From the NCBI GenBank assembly GCA_035649635.1, contig DASRJE010000031.1:47678-111677 (forward strand): a stretch of 64,000 nucleotides of DNA. The letters are read 5' to 3'. The notes under the pieces were generated by a model. That model was not told the origin of the DNA. It ran no database searches and saw nothing but the letters and a program-made list of their open reading frames with translations. The position numbers and the translations under genes were made by a program. The stretch's first letter is position 1. Each line of letters opens with the position of its first letter. The DNA comes from Gp6-AA40 sp035649635. GTDB lineage: Bacteria > Acidobacteriota > Vicinamibacteria > Vicinamibacterales > UBA2999. Below are positions 51,900 to 61,026 of this stretch, piece after piece.

Positions 51900-52838
51900 G
51901 GCGGTGAGCCGAGCAGACTGACGGCCCACTGGTATCGTTGGTGTCACGGCGTCGGTCTGCGGCAAGCGACGCGTCCGCGCGACCACGGGGCTCGCGGGGA
52001 CGTGCACTTGCGGAACGGTTGGCTGCTGCACCGTTGTCACCACGATCAGCCACACCATGTTGACAGCGACCGCTCGGCCGACGGGCGTCTGCGCCGGTGC
52101 GAATCGCGACTGCCGGACCGCATCCATCACGGCCTCGACATCATCGGCGTGCACAGTTTGCTCGGTCTTCGCACCGCCGCGCTCCGAGTTCAACAGCTCG
52201 GCATTCGTGATTCGTCCGTCGCGATTGACGACCGTGGCCATCGTAAACATGGCCTCCTGATCGCGAATACCCGCAAAGAACGTCCCATCGTCCAGTACGC
52301 GCGGAATTGAGATACCGCCCGCTCGATCGCTGTCGACGTACTTGGCGAAATAGCGCTCCACCCGGGCGTTGTTGTCGGGTCTCAACGGATTGGCCTCGGA
52401 ACCCGGGTTCATCGCCTCGAGCCTCGTTGCCAGCGACTCCGGCCGCTCCATCGACGTGCTCTTCAACACGCCAACGGCCACGGTGAGACACACCATGACG
52501 GCCATGGTGGCACCGACCGCCGGCCATAACAGCCGCATGTCGGTAAACATCTCCCGCACGCGTACTGCGAACGCCTGATCGCGTTCAGCACGCACCCGCA
52601 TCAGCACGCGCGAGTACACCGTGCTCAGAGCGGTCTCCGCCTGGATGACCTGCGGGAAACTGGGAGAACCAACGCGAATCGACGTTCCGATCAACTGAAA
52701 ATCTTCGATCCGGTCGGCACACGTCCGGCACCAGCGCACATGGCTTTCCACCAGCACCTGCTCGTCCACGGACAGCTCGTTGTCGAGGAGCCCCTCGAGC
52801 CGTTCGCGCGCATACTCGCAGCCGACGTAGGGAGTCAT
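51885..52838 (-). CDS. Anti-sigma factor with zinc finger and membrane anchor
   Basis: The 317-residue protein has the ZAS/zf-HC2 zinc-binding pattern HVRWCRTCADRIEDF at about 34-48, with an upstream Cys8. A cytoplasmic linker is followed by one membrane segment (LLWPAVGATMAVMVCLTVAV). The periplasmic part (about 130-285) contains a TonB-box-like domain (FTMATVVNRDGRITNAELLN, then VNMVWLIVVTTV). It starts with a 4-nt overlap on the ECF sigma gene, so it should hold that sigma factor inactive. It runs tail to tail into the propeller gene with a 15-nt overlap. Confidence 0.9.
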   Translation of the reverse strand: MTPYVGCEYARERLEGLLDNELSVDEQVLVESHVRWCRTCADRIEDFQLIGTSIRVGSPSFPQVIQAETALSTVYSRVLMRVRAERDQAFAVRVREMFTDMRLLWPAVGATMAVMVCLTVAVGVLKSTSMERPESLATRLEAMNPGSEANPLRPDNNARVERYFAKYVDSDRAGGISIPRVLDDGTFFAGIRDQEAMFTMATVVNRDGRITNAELLNSERGGAKTEQTVHADDVEAVMDAVRQSRFAPAQTPVGRAVAVNMVWLIVVTTVQQPTVPQVHVPASPVVARTRRLPQTDAVTPTIPVGRQSARLTASPTA

Positions 52839-53464
52839 GCGTGCAGACCCAGCAGCTCAGCGCGCAGCGCCTGTCGCGCCCGCGTGAGCCGCGATTTCAC
52901 CGTGCCGACCGCTACTCCCAGCGAAAACGCGATCTCGTCGTAGCGAAGGCCGTCCACTTCCCGGAGGATGAGGGCCGTGCGCTGATCGAACGGCAGGCGG
53001 TCGAGCGCCTCCCAGATGAGCATGGAGGTTTCCTTGGAGGCTAGCAACCGATCCGGGAGGACATCGCCCTTCGATTCGACGTCTCCAAACTGCTGCAAGT
53101 GCTCGTCGAGCGACACCTGGCTCGAGCGATGCCGCCGCCGCCACCAACGCTGGCGATTGCGCGCCTGATTGATCACGATGCGATAAATCCAGGTCCGAAG
53201 CGTGGACTGACCGCGAAAACTGGAAAGAGTCCGGAAAACGCGCAGAAAAACCTCCTGCGACAGGTCGAGGGCTTCGTCGGGATCCTGGAGGAGGTGCAGT
53301 GCGAGGGTATAGACCATGCGCTGGTGGCTATTCACCAGGTCGGCGCAGGCAGTTTCGTCGCCAGTGGTGCAGCGTTCGATGAGAGCGGCTTCCGCCGTGT
53401 CTACGTCGGACCAACCAATAGCGCCAGCGTTCTTCACGAACCCTCCGGAAACTCGCGTCTCCAT
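52835..53464 (-). CDS. ECF-type RNA polymerase sigma factor
   Basis: The 209-residue sigma factor has region 2 (LHLLQDPDEALDLSQEVFLR, RTWIYRIVINQARNRQRWWR) and region 4 (LDRLPFDQRTALILREVDGL, VAVGTVKSRLTRARQALR), with no region 3, as in RpoE-like ECF factors. Control by the co-transcribed membrane anti-sigma is expected. Target promoters cannot be named from the window. Just upstream of its start are two palindromic repeats. Confidence 0.95.
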   Translation of the reverse strand: METRVSGGFVKNAGAIGWSDVDTAEAALIERCTTGDETACADLVNSHQRMVYTLALHLLQDPDEALDLSQEVFLRVFRTLSSFRGQSTLRTWIYRIVINQARNRQRWWRRRHRSSQVSLDEHLQQFGDVESKGDVLPDRLLASKETSMLIWEALDRLPFDQRTALILREVDGLRYDEIAFSLGVAVGTVKSRLTRARQALRAELLGLHA

Positions 53465-53527
53465 CAGTCTAGCACCGTCCTTAGGAGCATTAGACCCCGC
53501 TGGAAAGTGTTTGTTCCCTGTGGGTAG

Positions 53528-53582
53528 CGGCCGGTCTTCAGACCCGCCGTGACGCCAGGCCAGGCGGGCCTACAGGCCCGTC
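53528..53582. repeat. Pair of short palindromic repeats (GCGGGTCT family)
   Basis: CGGCCGGTCTTCAGACCCGCC at 53528 differs from the copy at 21053 in one base. A second unit (GGCGGGCCTACAGGCCCGTC, 53563-53582) follows after 13 bp. They fill the space between divergent genes for the ECF sigma factor and the TPR protein. Confidence 0.75.
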
Positions 53583-53621
53583 TCTACCAACATCCGGGCA
53601 GTCCCGGTTACCATTCCCCCC

Positions 53622-54752
53622 GTGAACCGGCCGATTGTGGCGGCTGTCGGCGCAATGACCCTTGCGGGATCATTGGCGTTCCTGTGGCTCGACGCGCGGC
53701 AGCAGCGCGAATACCGTCGCCTGCTGGCAGCGGGCGACGAGGCAGTGGCCCGCGGGCAGACGCTCGAGGCGATCGAGGCCTTCAGCGGCGCCCTGACGCT
53801 CAAGCCCGAATCGATGATCGCCCGCCTGATGCGGGGTGAAACGTACCGTCAACGTGGTGAATTCGCGTCCGCTGTACGTGACTTGAGCGATGCGGCTTCG
53901 CTGGACCCCAGCGCACCGCGTCCGCTCGAATTGCTCGGGGACTCACACGCCGCGATGCATCAGTACGCGACGGCGGCCAGCGACTACGAACGTAGTCTGC
54001 GCCTGGACGACCGCGCTCCGAGAGTTGTCTACAAGTTGGGCCTGGCTCACTATCGCAACGGCGACATCCCGGCCGCAACCGAGGCCCTGCAACGTGTTGT
54101 CAGCCTCGACGATCACATGGCGCCGGCACACTATCTGCTCGGCCTGTGCCTTCGCGATCGCCGGCGGCGGGAGCAGGCGGAGCGGGCGCTCCTCCGCGCC
54201 GTCGAGCTCGATCCAACTCTCGCTGCGGCGCGCGAAGAGCTCGTCTCCGTGTATACCGACTCGGGCCGTCAACGCCAGGCAATCGAGCAGCTCGAGGCGC
54301 TGTCGGCGCTCGAGCCCACGCGGCCAGAACGTCTCGTCAGCGTAGGCCTGGCCTACGCGCGGCTCGGACGACAGGACGCCGCTGTTCTGACACTCGGACG
54401 AGCCGCCGAACGTCACCCGGACGCATCCATCGTTTACACCGCTCTTGGCCGCCTCTGGCTCGAGACCGCCGAAGAGGAGCGAGACCGCGTGGCGCTGAAC
54501 AAAGCGCTCGAGGCGCTCGCTCGCGTCGTCGAGCAACCGAACGCGACGAGCGAAGTCTTGACGATGTACGGCCACGCACTGCTGCTATCGGGGACCTCTG
54601 CGGCGGCTGAGCGTGTGCTCCGACGCGCCACCGAACAATTTCCCGTCGAACCATCGGCTTTCCGTTACCTGGCAACTGCCGCGCGTCGACAAGGTCACGT
54701 CTCCGCGGCACAGGACGCGGAAGCGAAGCACGCCGCCCTCGTTGGCCTCTAG
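53622..54752 (+). CDS. TPR-repeat protein with N-terminal membrane segment
   Basis: The 376-residue protein has one N-terminal hydrophobic segment (IVAAVGAMTLAGSLAFLWL), then about nine TPR units across residues 35-370 (AVARGQTLEAIEAFSGALTL, YKLGLAHYRNGDIPAATEAL, AHYLLGLCLRDRRRREQAER). It is a likely periplasmic or membrane-anchored adaptor. Partners are unknown. It starts at GTG 53622. Confidence 0.88.
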   Translation: MNRPIVAAVGAMTLAGSLAFLWLDARQQREYRRLLAAGDEAVARGQTLEAIEAFSGALTLKPESMIARLMRGETYRQRGEFASAVRDLSDAASLDPSAPRPLELLGDSHAAMHQYATAASDYERSLRLDDRAPRVVYKLGLAHYRNGDIPAATEALQRVVSLDDHMAPAHYLLGLCLRDRRRREQAERALLRAVELDPTLAAAREELVSVYTDSGRQRQAIEQLEALSALEPTRPERLVSVGLAYARLGRQDAAVLTLGRAAERHPDASIVYTALGRLWLETAEEERDRVALNKALEALARVVEQPNATSEVLTMYGHALLLSGTSAAAERVLRRATEQFPVEPSAFRYLATAARRQGHVSAAQDAEAKHAALVGL

Positions 54753-55056
54753 CAGGCTTGTTGACTCCCAACTTCCACTCTTCGACGATGCTCGGGGTGG
54801 CCTGACCAGAGTCGGAGGCCAATTTTCCAACGCGCAAATTCACAAGCCCTCCATGCTCGAGTGTCGGCTTGAAATTTCGCGCGCTCTACGCAACCCGCGC
54901 GGAGCGCGTCACCGGCACGGCGTCTCCGTTCGTGCCCCGTTTCTCCGTTGCTCGTGTCGATCCGCAGCCTCCGCCCAACTCCGTTGCCAGCGTTCCGCTG
55001 AGCAGATACGTTGGAAGTTGGCGCGGTTTGGAATTGATCCGCTTTGAGCAGTTTTC
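54753..55056. other. Intergenic stretch, no gene recognised
   Basis: About 300 bp between the end of the TPR gene and the end of a convergent permease gene. It contains scattered CCAACTTCC/GGAAGTTGG words, resembling those near 38040, but no clear hairpin or coding sequence. Confidence 0.4.
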
Positions 55057-55863
55057 TCAGGGTCGCGTGTCGTGGTTCTCCCGGCTACCGAAACTGTCTC
55101 GCAAGCTATCGCCCAATAGATTCAGTCCCAATACGACGACGGCGATCGCGATTCCTGGGAACACGGTGAGATGCGGCGCATCGAGCACGTGCGCGCGCCC
55201 GTAGTTGATCATCGCGCCCCAGCTTGGTGTGGGCGGTTGCACGCCGAGTCCAAGAAAACTGAGTGCTGCTTCGGACAAGATCGCGCCTCCCATACCCAAC
55301 GTGGCTTGAACAGTCAGGGCGGGAAGCGCGGCCGGCAGAATGTGCCGAAGCAGGATTCGCGGCGTCGCCGCGCCAATTGCGCGCGCCGCGAGGACATATT
55401 CGAACTCGCGCGCCTGGAGGACCTGGGCGCGGACGAGCCTCGCGTACCCGACCCAGCCTATCGACGACAGCGCCAGGACGACGTTCACCAAGCTCGGTCC
55501 AAGCACTGCAACGAGGGCGATGGCGAGCAATAGTCCCGGGAACGCCAGCAGGATATCGATGAAGCGACTGATCGCCTCGTCGACGATGCCGCCGTAGTAA
55601 CCGGCAATCGATCCCAGCGCGGCGCCAATGGACGCCGACACGGAGACGACGACGAGCCCGACGAGAAGCGAAACGCGCGCCCCGTAGATCACTCGCGCAA
55701 GAATGTCTCGTCCCAATTCGTCGAGCCCGAACCAGTGCAACCGGCTCGGACCTTCCAGTCGGAGAGCCAATTCCTGCGCCGAGGGATCGAACTGCACCAG
55801 CCACGGCCCAACCGCTGCTGTGAGAGCGACCATGGTGACGATAAAAAGGCCGACGTACCTCAT
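55057..55863 (-). CDS. ABC transporter permease, oligopeptide DppC type
   Basis: The 268-residue inner-membrane protein has an N-terminal helix (VTMVALTAAVGPWLVQFDPS) and five further helices. The EAA-like loop reads YVLAARAIGAATPRILLRHI; the segment LGRDILARVIYGARVSLLVG is typical of DppC/OppC. It would form a channel with the DppB-type partner encoded upstream (4-nt overlap). No binding protein or ATPase lies nearby, so the substrate (peptide, nickel or other) is unknown. Confidence 0.92.
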   Translation of the reverse strand: MRYVGLFIVTMVALTAAVGPWLVQFDPSAQELALRLEGPSRLHWFGLDELGRDILARVIYGARVSLLVGLVVVSVSASIGAALGSIAGYYGGIVDEAISRFIDILLAFPGLLLAIALVAVLGPSLVNVVLALSSIGWVGYARLVRAQVLQAREFEYVLAARAIGAATPRILLRHILPAALPALTVQATLGMGGAILSEAALSFLGLGVQPPTPSWGAMINYGRAHVLDAPHLTVFPGIAIAVVVLGLNLLGDSLRDSFGSRENHDTRP

Positions 55864-56780
55864 CGATATCGAATTCGCGGATCGAGTACGGCGTAGGCGA
55901 GATCGACAACGATGTTGACCCCAACATAGGTCACGGCGATCAGCAGGATGCAGCCCTGGACCATGGGGTAGTCGCGAAAGCCGATCGACTGCACGAGCAG
56001 ACGTCCGATGCCCGGCCAGGCAAAGATTGTCTCGGTGATGACCGCCCCTGTGAGGACGGCCCCTGTCTGAAGGCCGGCGAGTGTCACGATGGGGATGAGG
56101 CTGTTTCGTAAGGCGTGAACCAGCACGGCTCTGGCGCCCGAGACCCCGCGCGCGCGGGCGGCCAAGACGTACGGCTCGCGCAGTTGATCGGCGAGCGTCG
56201 CGCGCGTCATGCGCGCGAGCACGGCCGCAAGCGCGGCGCCCAGAGAGGCCGCCGGCAGGACGAGGTGCTCGAGGCCGCCGCGGCCCGCGACCGGGAGCCA
56301 GCCAAGCTCCACACCGAAAACAATCGCCAGCAGTGGTCCCAGCCAGAAGTTCGGCATCGAGACTCCCGCCAGTGAAAGCGTCATCGCGGCGTGATCGATG
56401 ATCGTTCCGCGCCAGACCGCCGCTACCACGCCGAGCGGAATCGCCAGCGTCAACGAGACCGCAATGGCGGCGAGCGCGAGCTCGAAGGTCGCCGGGAGAC
56501 GCTCCACGATCTGGTCCGCGACTGGTGTGCCGGTCCTGAGCGACGTCCCGAGGTCCGCGCGCGCGAGCCCGCCGAGAAAGGCAAGGTACTGAACTGCGAT
56601 CGGTCGGTCGAGACCCAGCTGCGTTCTGAGTTGCGCGATATCGGCCTCCGACGCCACCTCGCCCAGGATCGCGCGTGCTGGATCGCCCGGGATGAAATGG
56701 ATCAACGCGAAGACAAGCGTGGCGACTCCGAGCAGCACGGGAATCGTGAGCACAAGACGTCGCGCCAGATACGCCAGCAC
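55860..56780 (-). CDS. ABC transporter permease, oligopeptide DppB type
   Basis: The protein has 306 residues from GTG 56780, preferred because VLAYLARRLVLTIPVLLGVA is the normal DppB N-terminus; the longer frame to 56852 has no family match. Six helices follow, with FIPGDPARAI and the EAA loop YVLAARARGVSGARAVLVHA. The C-terminus DLAYAVLDPRIRYR is diagnostic. It diverges from the FrnE-like gene 93 bp away. Confidence 0.92.
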   Translation of the reverse strand: MLAYLARRLVLTIPVLLGVATLVFALIHFIPGDPARAILGEVASEADIAQLRTQLGLDRPIAVQYLAFLGGLARADLGTSLRTGTPVADQIVERLPATFELALAAIAVSLTLAIPLGVVAAVWRGTIIDHAAMTLSLAGVSMPNFWLGPLLAIVFGVELGWLPVAGRGGLEHLVLPAASLGAALAAVLARMTRATLADQLREPYVLAARARGVSGARAVLVHALRNSLIPIVTLAGLQTGAVLTGAVITETIFAWPGIGRLLVQSIGFRDYPMVQGCILLIAVTYVGVNIVVDLAYAVLDPRIRYR

Positions 56781-56873
56781 GCGGTCATTGTTTCCAGAGA
56801 CCGCTCTCCGTGCAAGGATGCTGGTCGCGCTCGCCAGCGCGCAGGTCGCCAACTGCCGTTACAATCTCCCGGC

Positions 56874-57641
56874 ATGAACACGTGCACGGCATGCGGAGAA
56901 AAACTGCCAGCCGGCGCCACGAAATGTCCACTCTGCCTGGTTCCCGTGCAGCCCGAGGAAGAAGAAAGCAGTCAGAACGCAGAAGAACGGCAAATGCAAA
57001 TCGACATCTGGTCCGACATCGTGTGTCCCTGGTGCTACCTCGGGAAGCGCCGCTTCGAGAAAGCCGTCGCCGCATTCGATGGTCGAAACGATGTTCACGT
57101 CTCACATCGATCGTTCCAGCTCGATCCCACGCGAGCCAAAGGCGAAACATCGAGCCGGCGGGCGATGCTCCGATCGAAGTACCGGCTATCTGAAGAGCAG
57201 GTCCGCGCGATGGATCACAAGATGGAGCAAATGGCGGCCGCCGAAGGTCTCGAGTACCACCTGACCGACGCCGGGCTGACTGGCAACACGCTCGATGCGC
57301 ATCAATTGGTCCACCTGGCGGCGAGCCACGGACGTGAGGACGAAATGATCGAGCGTCTGTACAAGGCGTACTTCACCGAGCAGCGATCGATCTTCGATCT
57401 CGACTCGCTGCTGCCACTGGCAACCGATCAAGGCCTCGACACCGGGAACGTACGCGAGGCCCTGGAGAATGGCCGCTACGTAGACGACGTCAGGCGCGAT
57501 CTGAACGAGGCGCGGTCCTTGGGCGTGACCGGCGTCCCGTTCTTCGTGATCGACGGCCGCTACGGCATCTCCGGCGCGCAGGTGACCGACGTGTTCAGCC
57601 GCGCGCTCACGATGGCTGCTGAGTCGAGCAGGTCCGGTTAA
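56874..57641 (+). CDS. FrnE-like DsbA-family protein with N-terminal zinc ribbon
   Basis: The protein has 255 residues. Residues 4-21 form a zinc ribbon (CTACGEKLPAGATKCPLCL, two CxxC pairs), followed by an acidic linker and then the DsbA/FrnE thioredoxin domain at about 42-250. The redox motif is DIVCPWCYLGKRRFEKAV and the cis-Pro region GVTGVPFFVIDGRYGISGAQ. FrnE-type proteins are cytosolic and may act as dithiol oxidases or isomerases. ATG 56994 would give the plain FrnE domain, but the intact zinc ribbon argues for ATG 56874. The open frame further upstream lies opposite the permease gene and is shadow. Confidence 0.9.
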   Translation: MNTCTACGEKLPAGATKCPLCLVPVQPEEEESSQNAEERQMQIDIWSDIVCPWCYLGKRRFEKAVAAFDGRNDVHVSHRSFQLDPTRAKGETSSRRAMLRSKYRLSEEQVRAMDHKMEQMAAAEGLEYHLTDAGLTGNTLDAHQLVHLAASHGREDEMIERLYKAYFTEQRSIFDLDSLLPLATDQGLDTGNVREALENGRYVDDVRRDLNEARSLGVTGVPFFVIDGRYGISGAQVTDVFSRALTMAAESSRSG

Positions 57642-57686
57642 CCGCCTACGCCGAGGCTTCGGCGAGTCAGGAAGCCGGACACTACT

Positions 57687-58274
57687 CTAAAGCGTCCGGA
57701 CTCGCACGTTCCGGAACTTCACCGTGCCGGCGCCGTACTGGAGCGCGATCGGTCCCTTTGCGTGCTTCTTGTCATCGACGTCGACCATCTTCATCCCGTT
57801 CATGAGCACCGTCAGCTTGGTGCCACGTGCCGTGATGTCGATGGTGTTCCACTTGCCACCGGTCATGATCACGCTGGCTGGTTTGGCGACGTCGACGATC
57901 CCGCCCGTACGGTAGCTTTGGTCGGGTCGCTTGTCGAAGATGTTCACCTCGTACGCGTTCATCGCGTTGATGGTCTTGGGATCTTCACACCTGATGAACA
58001 CGCCGCTGTTGGCATCGTCGGTCACCCAGAAGTCCGCCGTGATCTGAAAATCGGTGTACGCCATTGGCGTTACCAGGAAGCCGGTGCCTTTGTTGGCCTG
58101 CACGGCCTTCTCGGCCGCGACCAGCTCCCAGTTGGCGTCACCCACGACATTCCAACCCTTGAGACTGGAACCGTCGAACAGCGTCGTCCAGCCGCCACCC
58201 TGAGCACTGATTCCCGATCCCGACATCGAGATCAACAGCGCATATACCGCCAGACACAGTGCCATCCTCTTCAT
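57687..58274 (-). CDS. Secreted DUF1080 (3-keto-disaccharide hydrolase-like) protein
   Basis: The 195-residue protein has a signal peptide (MALCLAVYALLISMSGSGIS). Its DUF1080 jelly-roll shows WTTLFDGSSLKGWNVVGDAN, NSGVFIRCEDPK, NAYEVNIFDKR and WNTIDITARGTKLTVLMNGM. Members bind or cleave sugars, including 3-keto-disaccharides. It matches the family length without an added domain. Confidence 0.93.
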   Translation of the reverse strand: MKRMALCLAVYALLISMSGSGISAQGGGWTTLFDGSSLKGWNVVGDANWELVAAEKAVQANKGTGFLVTPMAYTDFQITADFWVTDDANSGVFIRCEDPKTINAMNAYEVNIFDKRPDQSYRTGGIVDVAKPASVIMTGGKWNTIDITARGTKLTVLMNGMKMVDVDDKKHAKGPIALQYGAGTVKFRNVRVRTL

Positions 58275-58529
58275 AAATTCCTCTCTCCGATGTAAGCGCC
58301 TCTCTCCGGCGCGGATTATAGGCGAGAGCGCGGTTCATTCGAAGATGTCTGCAAATTCTGAACGCCCGACGTTCTTGTCGCTTCGATTCGTTGGTGTTCG
58401 ACGCCTCGATTTCGCCGTAAGTCTTTGAGACTCACCAGATCGACGCGATCGGCGATCGCGCCCTGGGCAGGCACCGCGCTTGCTACGGCTGAGCCCATCT
58501 CACACACTCAAACGCATCGTCCACCACAC

Positions 58530-59522
58530 ATGTCGATATCCGAATCGCGAAGCGCTCTCGCGCGCGGCCATGAACTGCAGGTTCTGATTGACGGCGTCTA
58601 TGAGAAGTACTTGCCACTCACCTCCGGCGAGGTCGCCGCCTATATCCCGGAGTTGACCAAGGTCGACCCCGAGGCGTTCGGCGTATGCCTGGTTACCGCA
58701 GACGGGCGCACCTTCGAGGCCGGCGAATGCGACCGGCTATTCACAATCCAGTCGATCTCCAAGCCGTTCACCTACGGGATGGCGCTCGAAGAATTCGGGC
58801 CCGCCAGGGTATTCGAATACGTCGGCGTGGAGCCCAGCGGCGATACGTTCAACTCGATCGCGCTGCAGAACGGTACGAACCGGCCATTCAACCCGATGAT
58901 CAATTCCGGCGCGATCACGGTGACGGCGCTGCTTCACTCTCGCTACGGCAACCGGACATTCGAATATCTGCTCGACCGCTTCAGCGTAATTGCCGGGCGT
59001 CAGCTTTCACTCGATCGTTCTGTCTACGAGTCGGAGCGACGAACGGGTCATCGTAACAGGGCCATCGCTCATCTGCTCCTGAACTTTGGCCTCGTCCACG
59101 AAGAGGCCGAAGCGGCGCTGGACGTGTACTTCAAGCAGTGCTCGATCCTGGTCACCTGCCGTGATCTCGCGATGATGGCTTCGACCCTGTCCAACCTGGG
59201 ACGCCATCCCGTGAGCGGCCGTAGCGCGTATTCGATCACGCACGTCAAGGACATGCTGTCGATCATGTTCACGTGCGGGATGTACGACTACTCGGGCCAA
59301 TGGGCGTATCGCGTGGGAGTGCCCGCGAAGAGCGGCGTGAGCGGCGGCGTGATCACGGTCGTCAACCGCCAGCTGGGAATCGGCACCTATTCGCCCCGTC
59401 TCGATCCATACGGAAACAGTTGCCGTGGCACCGAGGTCTGTGTCGACCTGGCGTCACGACTCGGCCTCCACGTATTCGATTGCCTGAACGTGGGGTCGAA
59501 TTTCCTGGACGCGATCCTGTAG
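58530..59522 (+). CDS. glsA: Glutaminase
   Basis: The 330-residue serine-dependent beta-lactamase-fold enzyme hydrolyses glutamine to glutamate. The Ser-x-x-Lys motif is TIQSISKPFTYGMAL; other family elements are NPMINSGAITVTALL, FKQCSILVTCRDLAMMASTL, YDYSGQWAYRVGVPAKSGVS and GIGTYSPRLD. ATG 58530 fits the family; the frame continues to 58425 without support. It diverges from the DUF1080 gene with a 255-bp intergenic region. Confidence 0.94.
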   Translation: MSISESRSALARGHELQVLIDGVYEKYLPLTSGEVAAYIPELTKVDPEAFGVCLVTADGRTFEAGECDRLFTIQSISKPFTYGMALEEFGPARVFEYVGVEPSGDTFNSIALQNGTNRPFNPMINSGAITVTALLHSRYGNRTFEYLLDRFSVIAGRQLSLDRSVYESERRTGHRNRAIAHLLLNFGLVHEEAEAALDVYFKQCSILVTCRDLAMMASTLSNLGRHPVSGRSAYSITHVKDMLSIMFTCGMYDYSGQWAYRVGVPAKSGVSGGVITVVNRQLGIGTYSPRLDPYGNSCRGTEVCVDLASRLGLHVFDCLNVGSNFLDAIL

Positions 59523-59585
59523 ACGCTGTTCATTTTGGACACCGGCGTCGTTGAGAGAGATAGAGCGGGAAGGAACGAAGTGGTT

Positions 59586-59628
59586 GCGACCGGTTTGAGA
59601 GTCTTGGATAAGACTTCGAGCCGGTCGC
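59586..59628 (+). terminator. Two-tier hairpin after the glutaminase gene
   Basis: Outer arms GCGACCGG and CCGGTCGC and inner arms AGTCTT and AAGACT nest around GGAT. It begins 64 bp after the glutaminase stop. No T-tract follows, so termination is possible but not certain. Confidence 0.45.
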
Positions 59629-59673
59629 GGAAGGACTCTGTGGGGAGCGCAATAGAGCTCCCTGCAGAGAGAC

Positions 59674-60363
59674 TCATAAAGTCTGGATTCCGAGCCGCGC
59701 CATCATTTTCAGCAGACCCTGTCGCGAGAGACCCAATTCACGGGCGGCACGGGCGCGACGACCACCGGCTCGGGCCAGTGCCAGCTCGATGAATCGCCGC
59801 TCGAATTGATCGCGCGCATGAGCCAGTCGTGTTGTGGAGGGCGTCGGCGCACCTGTGATGATCGGCGGCAGAAGGCCCGGTTTCACGGCTCCGCGTGATG
59901 GCGCCGATACCGCCACACCGGCGAGCACGTTCTGAAGTTCTCGCACGTTGCCGGGCCAGTGATAGCGAGCCAGCGCGGCGAGCACGCTATGAGTGAGACG
60001 ACGACGAGGCGACAACTTGGCCTGAGCACGCGGCGATAAGTCGGTCACCTCATCGAGGAAGAGCGTCCCGCCGTTCGCCTCCTCGATCAGACCGGCACGG
60101 TCGGCGACCGCCCCGGTGAACGCGCCTTTGAGGTGGCCAAACAGCTCCGACTCGAGCAGGTCGTCGGCAGCCGCGCAATTGACATCACAAAACCGCCGCT
60201 CACGGCGCGGGCTGAGCTGATGCAACGCGCGTGCAACCAGCTCCTTGCCCGACCCGCTCTCCCCAGGGAGCGGCCGGTAGTAGGAAATTCGTGGTCGACC
60301 TGCCAGCGAACCGGCCTGGACCCGGCTGGCGGAGGGCGGGATGACAAAGGCCTGGCAGGCCAA
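59674..60363 (-). pseudogene. Decayed sigma-54 transcription activator
   Basis: The 229-codon frame holds pieces of an NtrC-type regulator. Present are Walker A (GESGSGKELVARALHQL), the intact sigma-54 loop (LKGAFTGAVADRAG), Walker B (TLFLDEVTDLSPRAQAKL), the end of the AAA+ domain (RYHWPGNVRELQNVLAG), and a Fis-type helix-turn-helix (ARAARELGLSRQGLLKMM). About 90 residues that should lie between Walker B and the C-terminal subdomain, including the sensor and arginine-finger region, are missing, and nothing before Walker A resembles the family. It therefore cannot work as an ATPase. It is probably a relic; an alternative is a protein kept only for DNA binding. Confidence 0.85.
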
Positions 60364-60633
60364 GGTGACGCCCGGAAACAGATGTGGCGAACACCATTCG
60401 GCGCGAACGGGATAACAGGCGGTGATTCTTGGGCTTCTTCAGCGCCGACGCTGGCCGGGAGCCAAACCGACCGCCGGAGTGGTGCCATCGGTCGCATACC
60501 GACGATTCCGTCAACGACGAAGCGACCACGAAACAGCGAGCGCTGCGACCGCACGCGCTCACCTGCGCGGTGATCGGTAACCGTCAAGGCTACCGATCGC
60601 ACCACTCGCCGATCGCGACTGCAGCATCGGGAT

Positions 60634-61026
60634 TCAGGCCTTTGCGAATTGCTCTGCGAGCTGAGCGGCCGTACAGCCCGGTCCGTTGTCTGTGGCCGTG
60701 AAGATCTGACGAATCTCGCATTCGCCACCACCGGCGACGTCAAGGAACGTCTTGGCGATCTCGATAGCTTCCTCCTTCGAGCTCGCCTGCAGGATCGCGA
60801 AGCCAGCGACGAGCTCCTTCGACTCCGTGAACGGCCCGTCCGTGACCGTCACCTTTCCTCCGGTGTGCCGGACCCGCGCGCCCAATGCGCTCGGCAGGCA
60901 ACCCTCGGTCGCGAGCAACTGGCCCGCTTTCATGCTGTCTTCAACGAGCTTCTGCATCTTCGCGACGTACTCGGCGCTCGGGGGTGTGCTCGTTTCGGCG
61001 GTCTTGTAGATCGACAGGAATCTCAT
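60634..61026 (-). CDS. YCII-related (DGPF domain) protein
   Basis: The 130-residue protein matches the family: MRFLSIYKTAETSTPPS, YVAKMQKLVEDSMKAGQLLA, then VTVTDGPFTESKELVAGFAI and SSKEEAIEIAKTFLDVAG. It is a diverged paralogue of the gene at 36299. Function is unknown; such proteins are often paired with ECF sigma factors, but none is adjacent. Confidence 0.9.
   Translation of the reverse strand: MRFLSIYKTAETSTPPSAEYVAKMQKLVEDSMKAGQLLATEGCLPSALGARVRHTGGKVTVTDGPFTESKELVAGFAILQASSKEEAIEIAKTFLDVAGGGECEIRQIFTATDNGPGCTAAQLAEQFAKA

Noticed and set aside
56391..56873. 161-codon extension before the FrnE-like protein
   Set aside because: It is antisense to the permease gene and low in hydrophobic residues; the zinc ribbon begins at ATG 56874.
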